A stretch of DNA of 45,015 nucleotides, from contig NZ_JAUXNK010000109.1 of the NCBI RefSeq assembly GCF_030682845.1, positions 1 through 45,015 of the forward strand. Direction: 5' to 3'. Below, piece by piece: positions 19,846 through 28,991 of the stretch (its first letter is position 1; each line of letters opens with the position of its first letter). Source of the DNA: Methanolobus sp. Its GTDB lineage: Archaea; Halobacteriota; Methanosarcinia; Methanosarcinales; Methanosarcinaceae. A program made the position numbers and the translations under genes. The notes under the pieces are model-generated. The model was not told the DNA's origin. It was given only the letters and a program-made list of their open reading frames with translations, and did not search any database.

Positions 19846-19997
19846 TAAATTTTCACTCCTTTAATCCCAAGATTCCCGGGATCGACCGAAAGCTCAAAAT
19901 GCCTACACCCACAAAACTTGCATTTGAAAATTGTAAGATCGGGTTTATCGCTTGGCTGCGGTTCACGGTTCTCTATCTTCTGACAACACTCCTTCAT
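19845..19997 (-). CDS. Small zinc-binding protein in tail cluster, 50 aa
   Basis: ATG at 19997 follows AAGGAGGCGATC. Four to five cysteines (KECCQKIENRE, FKCKFCGCRHF) can form one metal site. The ending (ELSVDPGNLGIKG) is a pattern I associate with small conserved phage proteins near tail genes. It may assist fibre folding. The function is unknown. Confidence 0.65.
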   Translation of the reverse strand: MKECCQKIENREPQPSDKPDLTIFKCKFCGCRHFELSVDPGNLGIKGVKI

Positions 19998-20007
19998 GAT
20001 CGCCTCC

Positions 20008-20493
20008 TTATGCAATGGCAAGAATGGTTCCTACTGTATCCGAATTATTGAATTTACAGCTAAAGGTTTCTCCTACCTGAAGCGTCAATGCTGAGCCATA
20101 ATCCCACCATGCAATAACTGGCCTGGTCGCTGCTGCCCCAGCAGCATCATTATACAGTGCAACATAACGGAAGGGCCCCATCGCTGCTGTGGCACATGTC
20201 CATACAACCTTCGTCCCTGATAATGTCATAGTACCGGCAGAGCGTGTCCCATTATTTGTAACAAGCTCCCCTTTCTTCGTATATCCGTTGCCCGCAGCAA
20301 GCTCAACAGCCATAGATGTCGCCTCAATGGTGCAGGGGGTATCAACAGTATCCACAACGGTATCAGCGACATTTGGGGAGGTGTTTGTCAGAAGGATGCG
20401 CAGGGAATCAGCGCCAGCGCCCGTCCCAAAAATATCATGGAGTTTGTTGGTTAAATCTTCGACAAAAACATTAAATTTGTTATAAGCTGCCAT
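20008..20493 (-). CDS. Conserved virion protein, 161 aa
   Basis: Starts at 20493 after TGGAAGGTAGAAG. The opening YNKFNVFVEDLTNKLHDIFG and the following SLRILLTNTSPNVADTVVDT define a phage structural family seen in many tail clusters. The rest is beta-rich (MTLSGTKVVWTCATAAMGPF, RYVALYNDAAGAAATRPVIA) and ends with TLQVGETFSCKFNNSD. The exact place in the virion is unknown. Confidence 0.75.
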   Translation of the reverse strand: MAAYNKFNVFVEDLTNKLHDIFGTGAGADSLRILLTNTSPNVADTVVDTVDTPCTIEATSMAVELAAGNGYTKKGELVTNNGTRSAGTMTLSGTKVVWTCATAAMGPFRYVALYNDAAGAAATRPVIAWWDYGSALTLQVGETFSCKFNNSDTVGTILAIA

Positions 20494-20506
20494 CTTCTAC
20501 CTTCCA

Positions 20507-20668
20507 TCAACTTTTTATTTGATTTTTACAAAACGACACGCACCTGCTTGTTAAATTCTTGATTTTTCGCCACATAGATTGTTCAACCTGTCCAACCGTT
20601 TCTGTCACTGTTTTGTTGTGCGACTTCTTATCAGAACCGGTAATTCTTATTACAACTTTGCCTTTCAT
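20507..20668 (-). CDS. Basic hypothetical protein, 53 aa
   Basis: ATG at 20668 overlaps the stop of the upstream gene (TAATG) and follows GAGGTGGCATA. The product starts strand-like (KGKVVIRITGSDKKSHNKT) and ends basic with two Cys (KNLTSRCVSFCKNQIKS). Its tight coupling supports it being real. No family is recognised. Confidence 0.55.
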   Translation of the reverse strand: MKGKVVIRITGSDKKSHNKTVTETVGQVEQSMWRKIKNLTSRCVSFCKNQIKS

Positions 20669-21129
20669 TATGCCACCTCATAGGAAACATTCAAAGAAAC
20701 CCCGACAGCGGATGGTAAATTCAATATCAAGTCCTCGCCCAAAGCTCCATATTCAAAATCAGGAAAACAAGAAAGCAATACATATTGCGCCCCCGACAAC
20801 GGATTTCTTACACTGCCAATTTTAGTAGTTCCAACGGATAGATATACCTCTCCCGTAATATCGGCAGAGGAAGATAAAAGGGCCTTATAAACCTTGATGC
20901 GCTGTGCAGCTCCTACATCAACAACAATATTGTTTCCTGCATTTGAAGGAGTAAATCCCCTGTTCAACACTGGTGTTCCTGTGATTTCAATATCGGCAGT
21001 CAAATCAATAAGCGACCTGCCATCCCATTCTTCCCACATATTAGCCCTTAAAACGTGCATAAGCGCCTTTCTTGGCGTTGTAGGGCCTCCTGTATATTTT
21101 TCCACAACTAACCCTTCAAGGCTTGCCAT
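20668..21129 (-). CDS. Hypothetical virion protein, 153 aa
   Basis: Starts at 21129 after TAAAGGTGAATAA. The sequence is beta-rich (LIDLTADIEITGTPVLNRGF, NIVVDVGAAQRIKVYKALLS, DITGEVYLSVGTTKIGSVRN) and ends with LPSAVGVSLNVSYEVA, consistent with a compact sandwich that could decorate the tail. There is no recognised domain name. Confidence 0.65.
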   Translation of the reverse strand: MASLEGLVVEKYTGGPTTPRKALMHVLRANMWEEWDGRSLIDLTADIEITGTPVLNRGFTPSNAGNNIVVDVGAAQRIKVYKALLSSSADITGEVYLSVGTTKIGSVRNPLSGAQYVLLSCFPDFEYGALGEDLILNLPSAVGVSLNVSYEVA

Positions 21130-21172
21130 TTATTCACCTTTAAAATTTAGTTTCTGTTCAGGCGTCCCTTGT

Positions 21173-21274
21173 TCACTTCGCCTCTACCCTTGGAATTACC
21201 TTAATAGTAAAATCATCAGTATCCTTTGCAGGAACCTTGCAAATAGTTATATCTCCGTTTTGTATTATTCTCAT
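21173..21274 (-). CDS. 33-aa microprotein
   Basis: The ATG at 21274 overlaps the stop of the 60-aa gene (TAGATG). The product (RIIQNGDITICKVPAKDTDD, then FTIKVIPRVEAK) looks like three short strands. Coupling argues for translation; the function is unknown. Confidence 0.5.
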   Translation of the reverse strand: MRIIQNGDITICKVPAKDTDDFTIKVIPRVEAK

Positions 21275-21457
21275 CTATCCAGGAAGTGAAAAATAAATTG
21301 CTGCCTTCTCATACTCAAGTCTCCATATTTCTATTTCTTCATCTGTAGGCAATTCAGGATGTTCGGGAATTTCCCATTTCATAATGACTTCGTTTTCCGT
21401 AACAATGCCATTCATTACGGGAAATTTCCATGCTAAAATAGCCGATTTATTTATCAT
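21275..21457 (-). CDS. Hypothetical tail-cluster protein, 60 aa
   Basis: ATG at 21457 follows GAAAGGAGAATTAAAATT. The N-terminal strand region (AILAWKFPVMNGIVTENEVI) is followed by an acidic Pro-containing helix (EHPELPTDEEIEIWRLEYEK). This resembles small phage tail-fibre assembly or tail proteins, but the family is not certain. Confidence 0.6.
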   Translation of the reverse strand: MINKSAILAWKFPVMNGIVTENEVIMKWEIPEHPELPTDEEIEIWRLEYEKAAIYFSLPG

Positions 21458-21478
21458 AATTTTAATTCTCCTTTCACT

Positions 21479-22477
21479 TCATTTCATTAAACGTCTTTCT
21501 AACGCTAAAATACGAGTTTGTAAGTTAGCGATAACTGATAACACTGTATTTCCCTCGTCTTTTGCAACAAAACCATAACCACCTGCTACCAAGTCAGCAA
21601 TAGCATAATCTGGTGTTCCTGGAGCAGTAAACGTGAGAGTTGTTAATGCTGCAGTTAATGTAGATTTATATCCACCATGAGGAGGATTAACCTTTACCAA
21701 GTTTGAACTACAAAGAGGAACTAACCAGACAGACTCTCCGTCAAAAACACCTCCATAAAAAGCACTAGCTCCTTGCCCATGAGCGTATGTGGTCATACCT
21801 CCCGTTGCAGGATTAACCTTTACCAAGTTTGAACTACCATTAGGAACTAACCAGATAGACTCTCCATCAAAGACACCTCCAAAAAAAGCACTAGCTCCTT
21901 GCCCATGGGCATATGTTGTCATGCCTCCTGTTGCAGGATTAACCTTTGCCAAGTTTGAACTACTATAAGGAACTAACCAGATAGACTCTCCATCAAAGAC
22001 ACCTCCAATGAAAGCAGTAACTCCCTGCCCATGGGCATAAGTGGCATAGACAGACTTAAAAGGGCAAGTTTTTACGGCTGTCCCAGTAGCATGGAGTGCT
22101 CCTGTAATCGTGAGAGTAGTCGCATCATTGGCTACAATAGGCAGCCAAATCCCTGAATCGGGAGTTCCAGCAGCATAACTAAAAGCATATTGACCAACAA
22201 GAGCAGACACGGTCCATGTGCCTTCTGTTTGAGTAAAAACGGTAGCACTTGTACGTGTGCCAACAATTTCAGCAGATTGTTGAGGAATATTAAAAGGATT
22301 TATACTCGACCCCACTCCATCACTGTTTTCAATGTATTTACGTCGCTGCGATGTCCCTGAATTTATCATGGGACGAAATGTTGCAACCTTGAGGGTTGTA
22401 AATGCCCCCGCATCTGGAGTTTCAACACCAATAGGCCCAGGCGCCCGCAAGCTAAGGTTACGTTTTACGTATTCCAT
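21479..22477 (-). CDS. Second receptor-binding candidate with three propeller-like repeats, 332 aa
   Basis: The N-terminus (NLSLRAPGPIGVETPDAGAF) is a typical phage fibre start with short beta-helix-like turns. Residues about 146-270 hold three 42-residue repeats (YAHGQG, GGVFDGES, WLVP, SSNLxKVNPATGG) like propeller blades. The C-terminus ends in a helix (LSVIANLQTRILALERRLM) that could trimerise. Differences among repeats fall at fixed sites. The likely role is adsorption, inferred. Start at 22477 after AAAGGAGGTATAAA. Confidence 0.7.
   Translation of the reverse strand: MEYVKRNLSLRAPGPIGVETPDAGAFTTLKVATFRPMINSGTSQRRKYIENSDGVGSSINPFNIPQQSAEIVGTRTSATVFTQTEGTWTVSALVGQYAFSYAAGTPDSGIWLPIVANDATTLTITGALHATGTAVKTCPFKSVYATYAHGQGVTAFIGGVFDGESIWLVPYSSSNLAKVNPATGGMTTYAHGQGASAFFGGVFDGESIWLVPNGSSNLVKVNPATGGMTTYAHGQGASAFYGGVFDGESVWLVPLCSSNLVKVNPPHGGYKSTLTAALTTLTFTAPGTPDYAIADLVAGGYGFVAKDEGNTVLSVIANLQTRILALERRLMK
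21686..22042 (-). repeat. Three tandem 126-bp repeats in second fibre gene
   Basis: Units start at residues 146, 188 and 230. Fixed-position variation: Val-Thr / Ala-Ser / Ala-Ser before AF, then Ile / Phe / Tyr (ATT, TTT, TAT), and Tyr-Ser / Asn-Gly / Leu-Cys after WLVP (TATAGT, AATGGT, CTTTGT). The flanking codons are nearly unchanged. Confidence 0.9.
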
Positions 22478-22489
22478 TTTATACCTCCT

Positions 22490-22813
22490 TTAACTGTAAA
22501 ATTCCATCGTCACGATGCAGGTTGTAGGTGAAATGATTCCTATGGTCGTCAATGCACCAACCGACCGTAACTGTGGGTTGAGAATACTCCCCGAACCATT
22601 AGTAACATCTGTTGCTGGAATTGCCGCCGCCTCTCCAAGCCTCACATAAAAATCCCCTGTAGCAGAGAACAGAACATAATTCGCCCCGGCAGGGATAGTA
22701 TGAACTTCCGCAACGTTTGCTACCAGAACACGGGCATCGACATGATCTGAATAATTAAGCCCTATTGCAGCATTTCCAGTGTTAGGATCTCTTATGGCTA
22801 TCAATCGTTTCAT
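22490..22813 (-). CDS. Conserved virion-associated protein, 107 aa
   Basis: ATG at 22813 follows AAAGGAGGTAATC. The sequence (RDPNTGNAAIGLNYSDHVDA, HTIPAGANYVLFSATGDFYV, RLGEAAAIPATDVTNGSGS) is a small beta-sandwich type common in phage tail clusters. The GDFYVR strand followed by ATDVTNGSGSILNP is characteristic. The role in the particle is unknown. Confidence 0.7.
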   Translation of the reverse strand: MKRLIAIRDPNTGNAAIGLNYSDHVDARVLVANVAEVHTIPAGANYVLFSATGDFYVRLGEAAAIPATDVTNGSGSILNPQLRSVGALTTIGIISPTTCIVTMEFYS

Positions 22814-22970
22814 GATTACCTCCTTTTAGTAATAACATTTGCTTTTTGTTTTGCATTTTCCATTTCCGTTCTCCACTATCGCCATTTTTTAACTCAGACC
22901 ACTTACACTTAATAGATAAAGAACTTTCATACCCTTTAGGAATTGAAACTTCATGTGATATTGTACCCAT
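22782..22970 (-). CDS. Hypothetical small protein, 62 aa
   Basis: ATG at 22970 follows AAAGGAGGTACAATT, an excellent ribosome site; a longer frame from 23036 is less likely. The N-terminal part is strand-like (ISHEVSIPKGYESSLSIKCK); the rest is basic and polar. It overlaps the next gene's start by 32 bases. No family is recognised. Confidence 0.55.
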   Translation of the reverse strand: MGTISHEVSIPKGYESSLSIKCKWSELKNGDSGERKWKMQNKKQMLLLKGGNHETIDSHKRS

Positions 22971-23032
22971 AATTGTACCTCCTTTTAAGTTTTTGTTATT
23001 TTTTACCACCCATGAGACCGCTTGTCCAATAT

Positions 23033-26000
23033 TCACTCCTCTTCATATCTCGGTTCTCTCAGTAGCAATCTTGTCAAATCATTCGTATCGCCATTCTTTA
23101 GGTCGTTATATCCTTGCACAGTTATTAAAGCCTGTCCAGTTGGCAATCCAAATAAATAGCCGCCAGCTTCAAAACCATATCTAAATAGCATATCATAATC
23201 AGGTTCTCCTTTTAACATTTCTGCGACTTCAACGCCTGTTTTTGATATAACTTTACCCGCCCTTGTAGCAGGAGAAAACTGATAATCATAATCCGAAAAA
23301 ACGGGCGATGCCAAGTCTCGGATAACCGGATAGCCAGCTAACCGATACTGGATTATACCAAAAAATAATTCTTTCATAGAGGGCATTCTTCTGTCTCGCA
23401 TAACTCTATCTATTATTACAGGCACCACAAGAATCCACCACCATGCTTTGAAAAGTTCAACAACATTTTTCTCGCCAGTCTTAAATTTAGTATGTATTTC
23501 CGCAAGTTGGCCGTACTGTGCACTGAAAAAAGTATAAAACAATGTTACAAATTTTTTCAGTTCAGGGCCTCTTTGTATTTCTGCTAAGTCTTTCGGCATA
23601 GCCGTTCCCTGGGAAATCCTCACAGACATGTCGGCAAGTTCTTTCGCTTGTTGTACATCTCCCTTAAATTTAACCATCCCCTTATCAAAGCCGCCAGTCC
23701 AGGTAGGATACGCAAGAAGCAAGTCCATGTTGGTAAGAATACTGAAATAACAATCTTTTATAATTTGAGAGTTCCGAAAATATTCTAAGCCCAAGCGACT
23801 ATAAGCGTCTCGTAATTCTCTGTCCCAGTAGTGCATACGAGTCGCCATTTCGGGAGACATTTCTTTTATCTGAGCAATCATATCTAAGGGGTTGCTATAA
23901 AACTCAAGAAGTCCCTTCACAAACCTATCGCCGCCAATTTGCTCAATGGAGTTACCAAAACTTAGCCATTGCGTCAAACCGACAGAAAACTTAAACCCTA
24001 ACCCTACGACAGTTGTGTTTATTCTTAGGGTCTTTAATAAATTTTCCGTAACAGTGTACTGCCCGCGTTCCGGTTTTGCAATATGTTGCAGCCATGGCAT
24101 AAATTGTTGATAAGCAGCTTCACCTCCAACGGGACATGTTTGAATTGCCATTGCAACGCGCGGGTCTCTTAAAATTCTTTGCACGTCCCTGATGGCTAGA
24201 GCATGGCTTGTGTAATGGTTTACATCGGCAAGATGCTTAAATACTACATCAAGAGACAAATCGGGCGGAAAGGGAACGCCGCCCTTCCGGGCAATCGTAA
24301 AACTGCTTTCCAGTTTAAGGCTTGGAAATAAATTAGCAAACAGATCCCTCTGCTCGGCTTCTGCTGCATCCTTTGCCATGAACCACGCAAGTTTTCTATC
24401 AAATTTTATAGGGTGATAGTTGCCTTCTACCTCCTCTAAGGTAAGTCCTGTTGATTCTTTATAAACCTCGGCAAGCGCCGGAAGTTGATTCTTGTACATC
24501 TGCCAGATGTTTTTTACTAATTGCCATTCTTCCGATGTCAGCTTGTCGGTAATGGCCTTAATCTGTTCATCTGTCCATTTCATGCCATAACGAAGAACAT
24601 CCATATTTCCTTCGTTGCCTGTATTAAGAGCAACGCCAAGCATCTTTTCTTTAGGCAGGATTTGAGGGACGCCTTCAATTTTATATTTTTCCTTTAACCA
24701 TTTATGACCAAGCTTTTTATAAGGTTTGAAAGCTTCGTTTAATTTCGTAATCAAGTCAAAAAAGCCTGTTATTTCAACATCCGAGGCTCCTTTTATGGGT
24801 TTATACGTTAAAGTCCATATAGGACCCAAATCTTCCCATTTATCAAGACACCGAAGAATATGCTCAGGCTTCAATAGTTCAGCTTGATACTTATGCTTTA
24901 AATCATCAAGTTTTTCTATGAATGTTGGATCAATAAGCATGGTCTCAATATCGTGAGGAATCGTTTCTGGCCAATTTGTTCTAATGGTTTTCAGGACGAT
25001 CCCTACCGATTCTTCAAATTCTCTCTTGTTTCCCTTGCTGATAAGTTCTTTTTTTAACTTGCCTAAATGAGCAAGCATTGCCGCTTGGTCTCGTATGGTT
25101 CGCAATTCATCAAGTGTCAAATCTTTCCAGTGTATACGGCCATATCTTTCAATTCTATCAAGTAATTTTTGAGGAAAACTAACGTCTTCGCCAGCCGCCT
25201 CCTGACGTGCAAGAAATTCTCTCTGGGATTCTACCCTTCTTTCAGTTTTGGCGCTGCGAGTTTTCAGATCATAGGACGATAACAAGTTATCAATTTGATC
25301 TTGATAATCTTCAGGAATACTTTTAATTTTTAACAAAGTTACAAGTTGATCGTGGATTTTATTTGCTTCTTGTTTTGCTTCTAAACGCGCCCTTAGTCGC
25401 AAGGCAATTTCTTTTGCTCGTTCTTTTTCTTTTAAAACACCCTCGTATTTGCCTTCGCTAAATGCTTTACGGGAAGCTTGTTCCGCTTTCCTCATTGCCG
25501 CCTTCAAAGCATCATATTCTGATACCCATAGCTCTCCAACACGAACCTGACCGGTTTGTTCCCTGATTAACTTTTTAAGACCAGGAGCTTCCTTTGGCGC
25601 AAACTGTTTTAATAATTTCCCTAATATCTTTCCCTCTTCATTCAGAACATCTAAATAATAGTCGTATACTTCGACATCTGAGAGCAAATCAAAATAATGC
25701 CTTTCGATTCTACGCGCTTTTTCCTTGAGTCCTTTCCAATCCATCATGGCACTCATCAAGGCATCGTTGCTCTCCCAAATCCCTGACTCAGCAGCCACTT
25801 CGTCAAGAAATAACCGGCCAGTCTTACTGATTAAACCAGGTCTCATTCTCGACAGATGCGTTATAGTTGCTTTATCGTAAATAGAGCGAAGAGCATCGTA
25901 TTTGAACCCGCCCGCCTTGACCACTTCCGACATTATTATATGAACAGGAAGGTCTCTGGCATCTGCCAAGACAGCATCCCTGATTTGGGCTTTTTCTTTT

Positions 26001-27223
26001 CGTTCCGCAAAGTCGATTTTCTTTTGAACTTTCTCCCAAGCCAGACGCGCAGCTTGACCTCGGATAGCATCATAAGACGGACTCTCGCCAATATCGCCCG
26101 TGCCCAGAGCAGTGTCTTGCGCGCCTGCCATTTCAACAAGGGTGTTTATGTCGTCAAGAGGATTAACCTTTATTTCTTCGATAATTTTCATTTCAGGCCC
26201 CGGTTCCTCTGCAGGTTCAACCTTAACTTCAGGAATCGCCGCCAATGCTTTTTTAGGTGCAACAACAGGAATGGGAACGCCAGGAATTGGTTCTTCAATC
26301 AATCCCGAAATATGCCTTTGAACAACAACGCCTTCTTTTGTAATAATTGTTTCATGATAAGGACTTGCTTTAAAGAAATCTTTAAGCGCAACAACCCAAG
26401 GCTTATCTGCGATTGTAACAATCTTTTCAGCAGGAATTTCGATGTCCCAACCATATTTTAGACCGTCAATATAATCTTGGCGTGGCACATTAAGATCTTT
26501 CAAGATAGCATCTTCTGCCGCCGATATAACGTCTTTGCGTCCCAGCCCGTGAAATTCTCGTATTTTCTCAGGAGAGATATAGACATTACGGGGCATGTTC
26601 CATTTTTCAGTTATGTCTCTCATATATCGTTCAGCAAATTTTTTACCAGATATCTTGCCATAAGAGGTTAAACCAGCGGCAGCTACAGCTTTCCATGCTA
26701 TATCGCCTATCCAGAATATATCTTTTATTGTGTCGGATGTCTGTTCAGGCAATAAACTATCTAATCCCTTACCAGCAAAAGCTTGATATTTGCCCTTTTT
26801 TGAAAACACGTAATTTTCAGCCTCGGCCAAAGTCATAAACACGCCTATGCCCATAGCAGTTGCCAGTGGATGCATCCATAAACCCGCAGTTACGGGGGCC
26901 ATCAACATCTTGCCGATAAACTCACGAGGAGGCGGTTGATCCCGCAATCCTAACTGAGCAGTAATATCATCCATGTTGTCATAAACGAAGGAGGGAGAAA
27001 GACCGATTTGGCCAGATATTACCATTGCGTTGGAAGCCTTGGCTCTATCTGCTGCCTTATCTACGGTAAGATAATCCCAAAAATCAGAAAGGAGACCAGC
27101 AGGTTCCTCGGTTTTGATAATTGTTGGTCCTAACAAACCAGACACAGGTGGATTGTACTCAAGGGCATAATGATCGTCAATGATAGGCTTGCCGGGCGAT
27201 TCTAATATCCAATTTCTTTCCAT
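23033..27223 (-). CDS. Large internal virion / DNA-ejection protein, 1396 aa
   Basis: The largest gene. The ATG at 27223 directly follows the upstream stop (TAAGCATG). The N-terminal third has hydrophobic patches (MLMAPVTAGLWMHPLATAMG) and a segment like large polyvalent-protein domains (YGWDIEIPAEKIVTIADKPW). Residues about 400-800 are long charged coiled coils. The C-terminal third has amphipathic and hydrophobic helices (LFKAWWWILVVPVIIDRVM). This matches podovirus ejection proteins that leave the capsid and form a channel across the cell envelope. No lytic-transglycosylase motif was found. The role is inferred from size, order and composition. Confidence 0.7.
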   Translation of the reverse strand: MERNWILESPGKPIIDDHYALEYNPPVSGLLGPTIIKTEEPAGLLSDFWDYLTVDKAADRAKASNAMVISGQIGLSPSFVYDNMDDITAQLGLRDQPPPREFIGKMLMAPVTAGLWMHPLATAMGIGVFMTLAEAENYVFSKKGKYQAFAGKGLDSLLPEQTSDTIKDIFWIGDIAWKAVAAAGLTSYGKISGKKFAERYMRDITEKWNMPRNVYISPEKIREFHGLGRKDVISAAEDAILKDLNVPRQDYIDGLKYGWDIEIPAEKIVTIADKPWVVALKDFFKASPYHETIITKEGVVVQRHISGLIEEPIPGVPIPVVAPKKALAAIPEVKVEPAEEPGPEMKIIEEIKVNPLDDINTLVEMAGAQDTALGTGDIGESPSYDAIRGQAARLAWEKVQKKIDFAERKEKAQIRDAVLADARDLPVHIIMSEVVKAGGFKYDALRSIYDKATITHLSRMRPGLISKTGRLFLDEVAAESGIWESNDALMSAMMDWKGLKEKARRIERHYFDLLSDVEVYDYYLDVLNEEGKILGKLLKQFAPKEAPGLKKLIREQTGQVRVGELWVSEYDALKAAMRKAEQASRKAFSEGKYEGVLKEKERAKEIALRLRARLEAKQEANKIHDQLVTLLKIKSIPEDYQDQIDNLLSSYDLKTRSAKTERRVESQREFLARQEAAGEDVSFPQKLLDRIERYGRIHWKDLTLDELRTIRDQAAMLAHLGKLKKELISKGNKREFEESVGIVLKTIRTNWPETIPHDIETMLIDPTFIEKLDDLKHKYQAELLKPEHILRCLDKWEDLGPIWTLTYKPIKGASDVEITGFFDLITKLNEAFKPYKKLGHKWLKEKYKIEGVPQILPKEKMLGVALNTGNEGNMDVLRYGMKWTDEQIKAITDKLTSEEWQLVKNIWQMYKNQLPALAEVYKESTGLTLEEVEGNYHPIKFDRKLAWFMAKDAAEAEQRDLFANLFPSLKLESSFTIARKGGVPFPPDLSLDVVFKHLADVNHYTSHALAIRDVQRILRDPRVAMAIQTCPVGGEAAYQQFMPWLQHIAKPERGQYTVTENLLKTLRINTTVVGLGFKFSVGLTQWLSFGNSIEQIGGDRFVKGLLEFYSNPLDMIAQIKEMSPEMATRMHYWDRELRDAYSRLGLEYFRNSQIIKDCYFSILTNMDLLLAYPTWTGGFDKGMVKFKGDVQQAKELADMSVRISQGTAMPKDLAEIQRGPELKKFVTLFYTFFSAQYGQLAEIHTKFKTGEKNVVELFKAWWWILVVPVIIDRVMRDRRMPSMKELFFGIIQYRLAGYPVIRDLASPVFSDYDYQFSPATRAGKVISKTGVEVAEMLKGEPDYDMLFRYGFEAGGYLFGLPTGQALITVQGYNDLKNGDTNDLTRLLLREPRYEEE

Positions 27224-27225
27224 GC

Positions 27226-28989
27226 TTACATCCCTACCCACTTGCCGTTTTTAAATACTTCTCGCTTGCCTGTGCGCAAATCACGCCTGATAGCATCTTC
27301 ATTATAAAGTGGGGGCTGTTTAATTACGGGAACAGTTTTTATCATTGTATCTTCTCCCCAAAATGGCTTGGTTACGAAAGAACTCCAGTCACCCCACAAT
27401 TTTTCCCACATACCCGTGGTCAGATTTTTCTTAATCTCTTCATATTTCTTAAAAACCCTTTCATCATTAGCCTGTAGGTTGTTATCTTTCATGTAAGTAT
27501 TTAGACTTTTCTGAATTTGCAGTAATTTCTCTAATCGCTCTGCTTTTGTGGCACGAGAACGCGGTAGGTTCGCCCATATTTTCCAATCGTCCTCAGCAGC
27601 TTTAAAATAATCAACTTCTCCTCGACGCTTTTCTTCATCTCGGTAAGCGTTTATAGCTTTCTCCATAAATGGGGCGCTCTTGGTCAAGCCCGCTTCTAGT
27701 ACAGCGTTTTGAACTTCACGTTCGGCTTTATACAAACCACGACGAATGTTAATCTCAATATTTGTCATCGCCGTATCCTCAAGTTTTGCTCTTTCAGCCT
27801 TTTCCTGAACAGACATTAACGACATGCTTTGAATATGAGACTCGGCGGTTTTGATAAATTGTAACACTTCTTTAGGATCAGCATCATTTATGTTGAGCTT
27901 TCGCGCTTCTAATATTGCCTTTGGCATATTATCAGTGGCAATATCATAAATTCTATCCATGTTAGCGGACTGCTTATCCTTCTTTATAATTTCTTGAGCT
28001 GATGAAATATTCTTTAAGGTAGTGACGATATTTTGACTATCATCTATGGACAATCCCGGAAAACCTTTAAGGTTTGCAGGTTTAGATATAAAAATGGCGG
28101 CATTAGGTATATCAATCGTGCCATCCGGCTTGGTAAATTTTTCTTGCACAAAAACAGTCGCGGCCTCTACTATTTCATTTTTAGAGGCCTTCTTAGCCTT
28201 ATCACTGAACTCATCTATCTGGTCAGAATTAAATTGAAAATACCTATTATACTTGTCGTTTAAGAAGTCTTTTATAACATCAGGATTACCCTCATTAAAT
28301 TTTTTATCAAGCCAAGCTGTTGCTAATTTTTGCTGATTCTCTAAAAAATGAATTCCCCAATCGCTTTTTGGCCGATTGCTATTTTCGTAAATAGTTTTTA
28401 GTTCCGAAATTGCGGTATCTAAGTCTAATGTTTCTCTAACAAGAGAGTCCTGCAAAATAGTATTTCTGGATTCATCTTTCCTCTGAAAAAAAACGGTTAA
28501 TTCTTGATTAGCCCTATAAAGAGATAAATCTTTGTCAATTTCGTTAAGATATCTATCTCTGTCCAGCGCTACTGACATTAAATCTTCTTTGGTAAATTTC
28601 AAACCCCTATAGATAGGTTTTTTAAAAATGTTGCTATCTATTACGTTGCTTTTTAAGAGTTCCTTCTTTCTTTCCACCCACTCATTATATTTAGCTACGG
28701 CCTCCTCACCTAACGAGCTTTTAATATCTACAATCTTTTGCAAGCCTTCTGCCTTATATTCATTCTTATAATCTTCAGCCGCCAACGCTTTAAGGCGTTC
28801 ATTCCGCTTTTGAACTTGTATGAGAATGAGTTCGCCAATATCGCCAATAGCTTTCCCTATTTGCCCTATTGCTGCAGGAACCGCTGTGATTGCCGGTTGC
28901 GGTCGAAGTCCTGTAGTTGGAACTATACCACCAGAAGGGAAACTAGCCTTTTCTTCAACTTTTCTTTCGTATGGTACGATCCGAGGCAT
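27226..28989 (-). CDS. Coiled-coil internal virion protein, 587 aa
   Basis: Starts at 28989 after AAGGAAGTAAAA. Apart from a short Pro/Gly N-terminus (GIVPTTGLRPQPAITAVPAA) it is helical and highly charged throughout, with several heptad stretches (ILIQVQKRNERLKALAAEDY). The C-terminus has a short basic end. It sits between a small internal protein and the giant ejection protein, the usual order for podovirus internal core proteins. It is likely packed inside the capsid and ejected with DNA. Confidence 0.7.
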   Translation of the reverse strand: MPRIVPYERKVEEKASFPSGGIVPTTGLRPQPAITAVPAAIGQIGKAIGDIGELILIQVQKRNERLKALAAEDYKNEYKAEGLQKIVDIKSSLGEEAVAKYNEWVERKKELLKSNVIDSNIFKKPIYRGLKFTKEDLMSVALDRDRYLNEIDKDLSLYRANQELTVFFQRKDESRNTILQDSLVRETLDLDTAISELKTIYENSNRPKSDWGIHFLENQQKLATAWLDKKFNEGNPDVIKDFLNDKYNRYFQFNSDQIDEFSDKAKKASKNEIVEAATVFVQEKFTKPDGTIDIPNAAIFISKPANLKGFPGLSIDDSQNIVTTLKNISSAQEIIKKDKQSANMDRIYDIATDNMPKAILEARKLNINDADPKEVLQFIKTAESHIQSMSLMSVQEKAERAKLEDTAMTNIEINIRRGLYKAEREVQNAVLEAGLTKSAPFMEKAINAYRDEEKRRGEVDYFKAAEDDWKIWANLPRSRATKAERLEKLLQIQKSLNTYMKDNNLQANDERVFKKYEEIKKNLTTGMWEKLWGDWSSFVTKPFWGEDTMIKTVPVIKQPPLYNEDAIRRDLRTGKREVFKNGKWVGM

Positions 28990-28991
28990 TT

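Noticed and set aside
14535-22477. A diversity-generating retroelement acting on the fibre repeats
   Set aside because: No reverse transcriptase frame and no separate template repeat with adenine-specific changes are visible; the repeats lie inside the genes and differ at non-adenine positions too.
25856-26461. A 201-aa plus-strand frame inside the giant ejection-protein gene
   Set aside because: It is antisense to a clear coding gene, rich in Asn, Arg and Phe as expected from the complementary strand, and has no ribosome site.
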